Assembly (NCBI GenBank): GCA_038329865.1
Contig: JBBQNK010000020.1
Span: forward strand, 17,063-81,062
DNA length: 64,000 bases
Source of the DNA: JANMES01 sp038329865
GTDB lineage: Bacteria > Planctomycetota > Phycisphaerae > Tepidisphaerales > Tepidisphaeraceae
Direction: 5' to 3'
Made by a program: the position numbers and the translations under genes. The notes under the pieces were generated by a model, which was not told the origin of the DNA, did no database searches, and worked only from the letters and a program-made list of their open reading frames with translations. Within the stretch, counting starts at the first letter, position 1. Each line of letters opens with the position of its first letter. This document shows positions 26,522 to 33,842 of the stretch, piece by piece.

Positions 26522-27562
26522 TTGACAGATGTATTGGATCAATCTGAGGTCGATGCCCTGCTCGCCGCCGTTGATACCGGCGACGTGAAGCCCGATGACG
26601 TCTCATCGTCTTCCTCGAGCGGGCGCAGCCGAGCGCCTTCCGACGTTCAAACCTACGATTTCAAACGGCCGGAACGCGTCTCCAAAGACCAGATGCGCGC
26701 GCTCGAAACCCTGCACGAAGGCTTCGGCCGAAACTTCGGCGCGGCCATCAGCGGGTATCTTCGCACGATCATTGAAGTCAACGTCGCTCACATCGAGCAG
26801 CTCACTTACAGCGAGTTCATTCACTCCCTGCCGAACCCGACCTGCTTCAACCTGCTCAAGGCCGAGCAGCTCGACGGGCAGTTGTGTCTGGAGATTTCGC
26901 CGCTGATTATTTATCCGATCATCGATCGACTGCTCGGCGGCAGCAATGCGGATCTGTTCATCCCGCAGCGGCCGCTCACGCAGATCGAGCAGCGGCTGGT
27001 GCAGCGAATTACCGATCGCGCGACGCAGCACTTATCCGAAGCGTGGAGCAACCTCACGCCGGTGACTTTTTCGGTGAACGATTTTGAATCCAACCCGCAG
27101 CTCGTACAGATCGTGCCGCCGAACGAAACGGTGGTGGTGATCGGCTTTGAGCTGAAGATGGGCAACCGGGCCGGCACGATGAGCCTGTGCATTCCGTACA
27201 ACGTGATCGAGCCGATCATGGGCGTGCTGGCGGCGCAGAACTGGTTCAGCTACCAGCGCAAGGGCGGGCAGGAAGATCACGTCCGCAAGCTCACAAAGAA
27301 CGTTCACAACGCACCGGTGGAAATGCGGGCGTTCCTAGCCAGCTCCAGCATCACGGTGGATGAGCTGATCGCGCTGCAGGTCGGCGATGTCATCACCACT
27401 GAAAAAGACGTCATTCGCGACGTGCTAATCCAGTGCGAAGGCAAAAACAAATTCCTCGGCCAGCTCGGCCAATTCCGCGGCGGGCGGGCGGTGCGGATTA
27501 CGCGGCTTTGCTCGGATGAAGTTGAGAGTCAGAAAGTGGACAAGGCCGGAGAAAAGAAATGA
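26522..27562 (+). CDS. fliM: Flagellar motor switch protein FliM
   Basis: FliM forms the C-ring of the flagellar motor and binds phospho-CheY through its N terminus. Here that N terminus is TDVLDQSEVDALLAAVDTGD, close to the family's LSQDEIDALL motif. The middle domain (MRALETLHEGFGRNFGAAIS; GQLCLEISPLIIYPIIDRLLGG) and the C-terminal SpoA domain (EMRAFLASSSITVDELIALQVGDVI) are complete in 346 residues. The start is TTG at 26522 with GGAG 6 nt upstream. The gene is far from the main flagellar operon and overlaps a CPBP protease gene by ATGA. Confidence 0.96.
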   Translation: MTDVLDQSEVDALLAAVDTGDVKPDDVSSSSSSGRSRAPSDVQTYDFKRPERVSKDQMRALETLHEGFGRNFGAAISGYLRTIIEVNVAHIEQLTYSEFIHSLPNPTCFNLLKAEQLDGQLCLEISPLIIYPIIDRLLGGSNADLFIPQRPLTQIEQRLVQRITDRATQHLSEAWSNLTPVTFSVNDFESNPQLVQIVPPNETVVVIGFELKMGNRAGTMSLCIPYNVIEPIMGVLAAQNWFSYQRKGGQEDHVRKLTKNVHNAPVEMRAFLASSSITVDELIALQVGDVITTEKDVIRDVLIQCEGKNKFLGQLGQFRGGRAVRITRLCSDEVESQKVDKAGEKK

Positions 27563-28353
27563 GCCGCGCCGTAATCCCCGGCGTTCGCTCCGCTAAATCC
27601 GGCCGAAACGAGAATCCCCCCGAACAGGTATTGGCCGAACCACTCCGGCCGGCGGGATATTTCGCCGCGTCAGAACAGCCCTTGGCCAGCCTGCTTTTCG
27701 TGCTGCCGATGATCATCATCTACGAGGTCGGCACGCACTGGTACGCGACCGATCCTGTGCAGGGAACCGAGCAGCGGATCATCGCCTTCAACTTATTGCG
27801 ACAGTTCCTGGCCCTGTTTGGGGCGAAGACGCGATTCCTCCCCTGCTTTTCGGTGGTGTCGATTCTTTTGGCGATTCAATTCTTTAAACGCGAGTCCTGG
27901 ATTGTTCGGCCGATCACGCTTTTCGGCATGGCGATCGAAAGCGTGCTGCTGGCGGTTCCCCTGCTACTGGCCGGGCAACTGGTGATCCATTATCTCGAGC
28001 AAATCACGCTGGCTGGAATGAAAACCGGCGACCGGGAAATGATCGTCACCTTCCTGGGAGCGGGCGTCTATGAGGAACTGATATTTCGCTTGGCTGGGTT
28101 CGCAATTTTGAGTTTGCTCTTTCGCGATGTCCTGAAACTGGAAAAGAAGCTGAGCATGCTACTGATAGTGGTTTGCTCCGGGATACTCTTTTCTCTCTAC
28201 CATTACTTGGGTAATGAGAGGTTTGAATGGACAAGTTTTGTGTTTAGAACCATTGCCGGCGTCTATTTTGGGTTCTTATTTATGACGCGAGGATTTGGCG
28301 TAACTGCTGGTACGCACACAGCTTACGATATTATTGTATGGGCCGTTCAATAG
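27559..28353 (+). CDS. CPBP intramembrane metalloprotease coupled to fliM
   Basis: The ATG overlaps the fliM stop codon (ATGA). The 264-residue polytopic protein has EELIFR (EExxxR), LFSLYHYLG (FxxxH-like) and GTHTAYD (HxxxD), the CPBP metal/catalytic pattern, among about six hydrophobic segments. The function is unknown. Coupling to fliM suggests co-expression with the motor, which is not a known role of the family. The 3' half (from about 28080) is visibly richer in A+T than the 5' half. Confidence 0.82.
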   Translation: MSRAVIPGVRSAKSGRNENPPEQVLAEPLRPAGYFAASEQPLASLLFVLPMIIIYEVGTHWYATDPVQGTEQRIIAFNLLRQFLALFGAKTRFLPCFSVVSILLAIQFFKRESWIVRPITLFGMAIESVLLAVPLLLAGQLVIHYLEQITLAGMKTGDREMIVTFLGAGVYEELIFRLAGFAILSLLFRDVLKLEKKLSMLLIVVCSGILFSLYHYLGNERFEWTSFVFRTIAGVYFGFLFMTRGFGVTAGTHTAYDIIVWAVQ

Positions 28354-28605
28354 CACCTGTCCACAACTGTAAAATTTTCGTGCGAATCCCGCCGGATATT
28401 CCTATAATGCTCGTATATTAGTCGTCCGCATTGGGCGGACCCATTCGTTTGTTAGCGACGATCCTATGATTTTGGAAAGTCATCCCGGCTTTTGAGCTAA
28501 AACGTCAAGAGCAGGCAAGGGTTCTACGCTAACTTAAAAAATGACCTCGGCGGGACTGCCTTGGTCTCAGGTGAAGGGATTTCATCCCTTCTAGAAAGAG
28601 CATGG
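28354..28605. other. AT-rich leader region upstream of the DUF2617-like gene
   Basis: This gap holds a perfect TATAAT at 28403-28408, a GTCCGC...GGGCGGAC dyad near 28424-28440 and a GAAGGGAT-TTC-ATCCCTTC hairpin at 28573-28591, just before the next gene. A promoter and leader structure are plausible. No coding signal was seen. Confidence 0.45.
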
Positions 28606-29178
28606 ATGCCCATGAGTAATCGAACCAAACAACGCCGCACCGGAGGGCTGACGCTCCTTCTGTATCAGAAGATGCTTCATCCTGAACTATTCAAGATCCT
28701 GGCCACCGAACAAGTCAGCCGTCGCGCGTATGAAGCCGACATCTGGCTCGTTGACGGCGGCCACGTGATTACGTTCTGTGCGGGCAAAAATACGCTGACG
28801 GAAGTCATCGTCACCAACCACGAAGCACTTACCGATCGCGGCCTGCTGCAGACGATCCCCTGTCGTGGCGAAAAGTACCACGAAATGACCGTCGGCGGAA
28901 ACGTCCGTTACATGATCAGCACGCAGGAAGAGCAACTCACGCAAACCCTGTACGAAGCGACGAAGCAGGAAATCCAAAGCTACGCCGCCAAGCGCGAGCT
29001 TATGACCGCCGACGGCTTGAACTCTGAAGGCAACGCCACCCTGAGCGTCCTGGATATCGAACGCCGCAGCCACGAGTTGCTGGTGCAGAGCTTCCACCTG
29101 TTTGATGAAAATCAGATGGTGATCAAGACCCAGGCGATCATCGAAGTGATCAAGGGCGCTGTTGAAAAGCCGATCTAA
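28606..29178 (+). CDS. DUF2617-like protein of unknown function
   Basis: The predicted protein is about 190 residues. TLLLYQKMLHPELFKI and YEADIWLVDGGHVITF resemble the DUF2617 family, which is uncharacterised; this match is from memory and has moderate confidence. The protein is soluble, with a mixed alpha/beta N-terminal part and a long helical C-terminal part (YEATKQEIQSYAAKRELM; FDENQMVIKTQAIIEVIKG). The ATGs at 28606 and 28612 are both possible; an upstream TTG (28561) would read through a leader hairpin. A strong bidirectional terminator follows. Confidence 0.75.
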   Translation: MPMSNRTKQRRTGGLTLLLYQKMLHPELFKILATEQVSRRAYEADIWLVDGGHVITFCAGKNTLTEVIVTNHEALTDRGLLQTIPCRGEKYHEMTVGGNVRYMISTQEEQLTQTLYEATKQEIQSYAAKRELMTADGLNSEGNATLSVLDIERRSHELLVQSFHLFDENQMVIKTQAIIEVIKGAVEKPI

Positions 29179-29206
29179 GCGCTGATTGGCCTTGATAGAA
29201 TTGCAA

Positions 29207-29236
29207 GAAGCCCGCGTCTTTGGCGCGGGCTTCTTT
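29207..29236. terminator. Rho-independent terminator, probably bidirectional
   Basis: GAAGCCCGCG pairs with CGCGGGCTTC across a short loop and is followed by TTTA. On the minus strand it is followed by TTGC. It sits between two convergent genes and overlaps the last bases of the minus-strand gene. Confidence 0.85.
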
Positions 29237-29840
29237 ATGCGCCATCTTCCTGCATCAGCGCCTCGATCCGATCGAAGATTTTGACGATCGGATCGGTTTG
29301 ATAGACGAATGCGTCCAGCCGTATACGGCCAGTGGCTGCGCCGGCTTCGTACTCGATGAAGGCAATATCCTTTCGATCCCAGAGTCGCTTATCGAGCGCG
29401 GTGATTTGGTCCATTGTTAAGGGCGGGTGGCCCGGTGCGGTCAACAAGGTTTGCGTCAACCGAATCTCGCCGCGCGAGTTGTAGATCGCCCATGACACGA
29501 GAGCCACGCCAAGCGCCGGCAGCACGAAAGCGAGAATCTTCTGGAGTAGGATCGACAGGTCGTCGTGAAATTTCAGATCCTTACGCTGCTCGATGAGGTT
29601 TTCTTTTTGCTTCTTGTCTGCCGGGTTGCCCGTTTCCTCGATTCGCCGCGTCAACGTGTCGATCTGATTCGACACATCAACGTACTTATGATTCATTTCC
29701 GGCCAGCCGTACCATCCATCTCTAGCAAACCACAGCCCGCCGGCAAGCAGCAGAACGGCGACGAAATACCGCATCCGCCGGTAATACTGGCCGGCCGTTG
29801 CGACGACGTCTTCATTGGTTGCGGGGGCTGATTCGCTCAT
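29235..29840 (-). CDS. Two-helix membrane protein with coiled coil (unknown function)
   Basis: This 201-residue protein has a TM helix near residues 25-40 (FVAVLLLAGGLWFARDGWYG), a charged coiled-coil segment (VSNQIDTLTRRIEETGNPAD, KKQKENLIEQRKDLKF), a second TM helix (LAFVLPALGVALVSWAIY), and a C-terminal soluble domain beginning GEIRLTQTLL that resembles a small PH-like beta fold. The function is unknown. Its ATG overlaps the stop codon of the small upstream gene (ATGA), so the two are co-translated. Confidence 0.72.
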   Translation of the reverse strand: MSESAPATNEDVVATAGQYYRRMRYFVAVLLLAGGLWFARDGWYGWPEMNHKYVDVSNQIDTLTRRIEETGNPADKKQKENLIEQRKDLKFHDDLSILLQKILAFVLPALGVALVSWAIYNSRGEIRLTQTLLTAPGHPPLTMDQITALDKRLWDRKDIAFIEYEAGAATGRIRLDAFVYQTDPIVKIFDRIEALMQEDGA

Positions 29841-30067
29841 AGCTGATCGTTACTGGTTAATGACGCAATTCGTTCCGCCAACGTTCGGGCCGACTCCTGC
29901 ACGTCCGCCAATCGGCGCTGCCCTTCGGCCCATCGATCGCGATCAGATCGGCGATCCATCGCGGCCCGCTCTTCCTGGACGTTCGACGCGACGCGCTTGG
30001 CCGCCTTCAGGGCGGATTGCAGAACCTCCGCGTCGGTCTGCGATTTAGCGGCCATGCTCGAGATCAT
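29837..30067 (-). CDS. Small coiled-coil protein coupled to the membrane gene
   Basis: The predicted protein has 76 residues (or 72 from MAAKSQTDAEV at 30055). It is highly charged and helical (LQSALKAAKRVASNVQEERA; RRLADVQESARTLAERIASL), consistent with a short coiled coil. Its TGA overlaps the next ATG as ATGA, which supports it being a real gene. It may pair with the coiled coil of its neighbour; that is only inference. No family was recognised. Confidence 0.55.
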   Translation of the reverse strand: MISSMAAKSQTDAEVLQSALKAAKRVASNVQEERAAMDRRSDRDRWAEGQRRLADVQESARTLAERIASLTSNDQL

Positions 30068-30187
30068 AGCCGCCCGTGACGCGAATCAAAACCGATCCAA
30101 TTTGTGCAGACCGGTCGGCCGGCGATCCATTTCTATATCGACAAATTACCCGCAACAGTCTAACCAATTGCTCAGCGTCGAGGCGCG

Positions 30188-31165
30188 TTGACCATCGCCT
30201 ATTCGCGTCGTACAACGGCCCGCGTGATCAAACCGGTCTATGCCCTGGTCGGAACCGATTCATTCCTGCAGATGCAGCGACTATCGGAATTATTGAAACT
30301 CCTGCCGAAAGACGCGCAGCGGCTCGACTACGACGGCGAGCGCGCGGAGTTGGCGGACGTGCTCGACGAGCTCCGCAGTTTTGCCATGTTCGGCAGCGGC
30401 AAAGTCGTCGTCGTTCGATCGGGCGACGAATTCATCTCACGATTCCGCGAGCAACTGGAAGATTATCTCGCCCATCCTTCAGACAGCGGCACACTGGTGC
30501 TGCGCGTGCCGTCGCTGCCTTCGAACCAGCGGATCTCCAAGCTCATCGCGAAAGTCGGCGAAGTGCTGGACTGCACGCCGCCCAAACGCTTGCAGCCGTG
30601 GATCACCGAGCGGGCGAAGTCGGCCCACAAAATCACGATCGATCTCGCGGCGGCTGATCAGCTGGCGGACATGATCGGCGATGATCTCGGCCGGCTCGAT
30701 AACGAGCTGGCCAAGCTCGCCCTGCAGAGCAATACCGGCAAGATCACCACCGCCGACGTAACGCAAGGGGTGGCCTTCCAGCGCGAGCAGGAGATGTGGC
30801 ATCTCACCGACGAACTCACGAGAGGCCGCCCCGCCGACGCCATGCGCCGCTGGCGGCAACTCGTGCAGATGGATTCGTCGGCCGAGTTCCGGGCCGTCAC
30901 GTGGCTGACTATCTGGCTGGAGAAAGTCAGCAAGGCGATCGCGCTCCGGAAGAAAAAACTTCCGCCGAACGTGATCGCGAAGGAGCTTCGCATTTGGCCG
31001 ATGGACGTGGTGACGCCGTTTTTTGAAACGGTCGATGCGCTCGGCGAAGCCGGCGTGAAACGCGCGATCGACCTGCTGGCGCTGATCGACAAGCAGAGCA
31101 AATCGGGCGTGGGGAATGCGACGGATAACGTCGAGCGGTTTCTCCTGTCTCTTGCAGCGAAGTGA
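30188..31165 (+). CDS. holA: DNA polymerase III delta subunit
   Basis: HolA opens the beta clamp within the clamp-loader complex. The 325-residue protein has the characteristic N terminus KPVYALVGTDSFLQMQRLSE, then FGSGKVVVVRSGDEFI, GTLVLRVPSL, and the AAA+ lid and collar helices (ADMIGDDLGRLDNELAKLAL; WHLTDELTRGRPADAMRRWR). Length and order of elements are normal. The start is TTG at 30188 with GAGG 4 nt upstream. Its TGA shares one base with the start of a CACAGAG-type palindrome. Confidence 0.92.
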   Translation: MTIAYSRRTTARVIKPVYALVGTDSFLQMQRLSELLKLLPKDAQRLDYDGERAELADVLDELRSFAMFGSGKVVVVRSGDEFISRFREQLEDYLAHPSDSGTLVLRVPSLPSNQRISKLIAKVGEVLDCTPPKRLQPWITERAKSAHKITIDLAAADQLADMIGDDLGRLDNELAKLALQSNTGKITTADVTQGVAFQREQEMWHLTDELTRGRPADAMRRWRQLVQMDSSAEFRAVTWLTIWLEKVSKAIALRKKKLPPNVIAKELRIWPMDVVTPFFETVDALGEAGVKRAIDLLALIDKQSKSGVGNATDNVERFLLSLAAK

Positions 31166-31242
31166 TGAACGCGGAGACGCGGAGAAGTGGAGAAGAAGGA
31201 ACTCTTTTTTTCTTCTCCCCCTCTCCGCGTCTCCGCGTTCAA
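31165..31242. repeat. CGGAGACGC-type palindrome (CACAGAG family)
   Basis: ATGAACGCGGAGACGCGGAG pairs with CTCTCCGCGTCTCCGCGTTC. It overlaps the last base of the holA stop codon. The region just after it provides the aguB promoter. Confidence 0.9.
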
Positions 31243-31261
31243 CTTTTCCAAACAATTCGCC

Positions 31262-31267
31262 TATAAT
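31262..31267 (+). promoter_or_regulatory. Possible -10 box of aguB
   Basis: A perfect TATAAT ends 9 nt before the aguB ATG, so a transcript from it would be nearly leaderless. TTCAAC 18 nt upstream, at the palindrome edge, could serve as a weak -35. Confidence 0.35.
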
Positions 31268-31276
31268 CTCTCCACA

Positions 31277-32212
31277 ATGAAGAAGCCTCCGAAAAAGCCC
31301 GCGAGCAGAATCGTCAAAGTCGGCATCACACAGATGGCGTGCGTGGAAGACCCGGCCGTCAATCGCAAGAACCAGGCGCGCCTGATCGAGCAGGCCGCCA
31401 AGAAGGGCGCTCAGATCATCTGCACGCAGGAGATGTTCGCCAGCCAGTATTTCTGCCAGGTGGAAGACCACCGCTTCTTCAAGCTCGCCGAGACCATCCC
31501 CGGCCCGAGCACGGAGCTGTTCGGCAAGATCGCCAAAAAATACAAGTGCGTGATCATCGCCAGCCTCTTCGAAAAACGCGCAGCCGGCCTGTATCACAAC
31601 ACCGCCGCCATCATCGAAACCGACGGCAGCATCAAAGGCATCTACCGCAAGATGCACATCCCGGACGATCCGCTCTACTACGAAAAATTTTACTTCACCC
31701 CCGGCGATACGGGCTTCCGCGCGTGGGACACCACCTACGGCAAGATCGGCGTTCTGATCTGCTGGGACCAGTGGTACCCCGAAGGCGCACGGCTGACCGC
31801 CCTTCAAGGCGCCGAGATCCTCTTCTACCCCACCGCCATCGGCTGGCACGCCGCAGAGAAGGCGGAGTACGGTAAGTCGCAGCACGAAAGCTGGGAACTG
31901 ATCCAGCGCAGCCACGCGGTGGCGAACGGGTGCTACGTCTGCTCGCCGAACCGCATCGGCACAGAACACATCGCGGGGCCGGACGGCAAACCGGTGAGCA
32001 AAGACGGCATCGAGTTCTGGGGGCAGTCGTTCATCACGGAACCGAACGGGCAGGTTGTGCATCGGGCCTCCATCGAGAAGGAAGAAGTCTTGGTTTATCC
32101 CCTCGATCTGGAAAAGGTCGAATTCAGCCGCACGCATTGGCCGTTCCTGCGAGATCGGCGGATTGATGCGTATGGGAATTTGACGAAGCGGTTTGTAGAC
32201 ACGGAGGTCTGA
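31277..32212 (+). CDS. aguB: N-carbamoylputrescine amidase
   Basis: This 311-residue nitrilase-superfamily enzyme hydrolyses N-carbamoylputrescine to putrescine. The catalytic triad is visible: E52 (CTQEMFASQYF), K125 (YRKMHIPDDPLYYEKFYF) and C162 (LICWDQWYPEGAR). QASYFC-like and HIPDD elements and the neighbouring agmatine deiminase and arginine decarboxylase support this function over other amidases. The ATG at 31277 was chosen because the earlier ATG at 31187 reads through the palindrome. The stop overlaps the next gene (TGATG). Confidence 0.95.
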   Translation: MKKPPKKPASRIVKVGITQMACVEDPAVNRKNQARLIEQAAKKGAQIICTQEMFASQYFCQVEDHRFFKLAETIPGPSTELFGKIAKKYKCVIIASLFEKRAAGLYHNTAAIIETDGSIKGIYRKMHIPDDPLYYEKFYFTPGDTGFRAWDTTYGKIGVLICWDQWYPEGARLTALQGAEILFYPTAIGWHAAEKAEYGKSQHESWELIQRSHAVANGCYVCSPNRIGTEHIAGPDGKPVSKDGIEFWGQSFITEPNGQVVHRASIEKEEVLVYPLDLEKVEFSRTHWPFLRDRRIDAYGNLTKRFVDTEV

Positions 32213-32499
32213 TGCCTCCTCATCGTATGATGTCGATTGACAAATTGGCGGTCGTGATCTGTATCGCATGGCTTCTCGGATGGATTGGCATCGGCGGTTA
32301 TTTCGCAATCGACATATACCAACGACAATTCGAGGCCGCCGATGGAATACACAAGGCCGCAGCAATTTTTGCTAGATGTTCCCTGATCGGGTCGATTTCG
32401 TTGGTCGGCCTTTGGCCCCACCGATATTTGCTCCGCCGAAACCAACCGACAATTGGCGACGCCTTCGAAGTGACAAGAAAGAACAACGATTCAGAATGA
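32212..32499 (+). CDS. Small two-helix membrane protein inside the agmatine operon
   Basis: This 95-residue protein has two predicted TM helices (LAVVICIAWLLGWIGIGGYF; AAAIFARCSLIGSISLVGLW). Its ATG overlaps the aguB stop (TGATG) and its own stop overlaps the aguA start (ATGA), so it is coupled on both sides. That arrangement, rather than homology, is the evidence that it is real. No family was recognised. A membrane role connected with putrescine synthesis or export is only a guess. Confidence 0.65.
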   Translation: MPPHRMMSIDKLAVVICIAWLLGWIGIGGYFAIDIYQRQFEAADGIHKAAAIFARCSLIGSISLVGLWPHRYLLRRNQPTIGDAFEVTRKNNDSE

Positions 32500-33632
32500 A
32501 TAATCTCGACTACCACCTCCAATCCCCCGCATCCCTCGGCTACGCCTTCCCCGCCGAGTGGGAGCCGCACGCCGGCACGTGGTTCAGTTGGCCGCGGCCG
32601 GAGGGGATTTCTTTTCCCGAGCGGCATCACGCGATTCCGGAGAACATGGCCCGCATCATTCGCGAGATCACGCCGCGGGAGACCGTGCATATCAATGTGC
32701 CGAACCACAACTACGAGCGGATTGTGACCGAGCAGCTTCTGCGGTACGGCTGCCCGATGAAGAACATCAGTTTCCACCACATCCGCACGAACGAAAATTG
32801 GTGCCGCGATCACGGGCCGGCGTTTGTCGTAAATCGGGCGAAGAAGAAGATGGCGATCGTCGACTGGGGCTTCAACGCCTGGGGCGGGAAGTATCCTCCT
32901 TACAATGACGACGATCTCGTGCCCACGCACGTCGCGATGGAGCTCGGCCTGAAAGCGTTCTATCCCGAGAAGCCCGGCATGAAGCCGTGGCCGACCACCG
33001 GCTGCAAGTACGAGCGGGTGAAAGTTCGCTTGAGCAACTTCGTCATCATGGAAGGCGGCTCCGTCGAGTTCAACGGCGCCGGCACCGTCCTCACCACCAC
33101 CGATTGCCTCCTCAACAAGAACCGTAACCCCGGCCTGAACAAAAAGCAGATCGAGCAGTTCCTGAAAGACTACTACGGCCAATCGCACGTCTGCTGGCTC
33201 ACCGGCGGCATCGAAGGCGACGACACCGACGGGCACATTGACGACCTTGCCCGCTTCATCAGCCCCAGGAAGCTCGTAATGGCCGTCGAAACCCGCCGCA
33301 AGGATGTAAACTACCGAGTCCTCCAATCCGCCCGCCGGCAAGCCGAGAAACTCCGCGACCAGGACGGCAAGCCGTTCGAGATCATCGAGATTCCGATGCC
33401 CAAACCGCTGGTTATCGACGGCCAGCGGCTTCCGACCACCTACGTCAACTTCTACTTCATCAACGGCGCCCTCTTGGTGCCGACGTATCGCGACAAAACC
33501 AACGATCGCAAGGCGATCGAGATCCTCCAATCGCACCTGCCGAAGCACAAAGTCATCGGCATCGACTGCACGGAGCTGATCTGGGGCCTCGGTTCCATCC
33601 ACTGCCTGACGCAGCAGCAGCCGAAAATCTGA
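32496..33632 (+). CDS. aguA: Agmatine deiminase
   Basis: This 378-residue guanidino-group hydrolase converts agmatine to N-carbamoylputrescine and ammonia. Diagnostic features are EWEPHAGTWFSWP, NWCRDHGPAFVVN, VIMEGGSVEFNGAG, DGHIDDLARF (H247) and the catalytic C370 in GLGSIHCLTQQQ. The length is typical. The start at 32496 overlaps the preceding small gene. It provides the middle step between speA (33.8 kb) and aguB. Confidence 0.96.
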   Translation: MNNLDYHLQSPASLGYAFPAEWEPHAGTWFSWPRPEGISFPERHHAIPENMARIIREITPRETVHINVPNHNYERIVTEQLLRYGCPMKNISFHHIRTNENWCRDHGPAFVVNRAKKKMAIVDWGFNAWGGKYPPYNDDDLVPTHVAMELGLKAFYPEKPGMKPWPTTGCKYERVKVRLSNFVIMEGGSVEFNGAGTVLTTTDCLLNKNRNPGLNKKQIEQFLKDYYGQSHVCWLTGGIEGDDTDGHIDDLARFISPRKLVMAVETRRKDVNYRVLQSARRQAEKLRDQDGKPFEIIEIPMPKPLVIDGQRLPTTYVNFYFINGALLVPTYRDKTNDRKAIEILQSHLPKHKVIGIDCTELIWGLGSIHCLTQQQPKI

Positions 33633-33644
33633 CGCATCATCTTC

Positions 33645-33706
33645 GTGTAGCCGGCGAGCTTGCTCGCCGTTGAACGCTCGACGGCGAGCAAGCTCGCCGG
33701 CTACGC
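33645..33706. repeat. GTAGCCGGCGAGC-type palindrome
   Basis: GTAGCCGGCGAGCTTGCTCG with its extension CCGT pairs exactly over 24 bp with ACGGCGAGCAAGCTCGCCGG followed by CTAC. It starts 12 nt after the aguA stop codon. Relatives lie at 49057 and 63951. Confidence 0.9.
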
Positions 33707-33842
33707 GTGGATTCCGACAGACCGATAATTTTCCCTCATCGCACATTATTTTTTCGCCAGGAGGTTTGACTTTGCGTCAACTTTGATACGATTACAGCGG
33801 CTTCAGCAAAGAGAGGTTCGGCTCCGCCGAGGAAAATACACA

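Noticed and set aside
30479..32365. 628-residue minus-strand frame across holA and aguB
   Set aside because: Both plus-strand genes are certain; the frame crosses a palindrome and has no recognisable domain.
32298..33746. 482-residue minus-strand frame opposite aguA
   Set aside because: Shadow of aguA, whose catalytic residues are all present.
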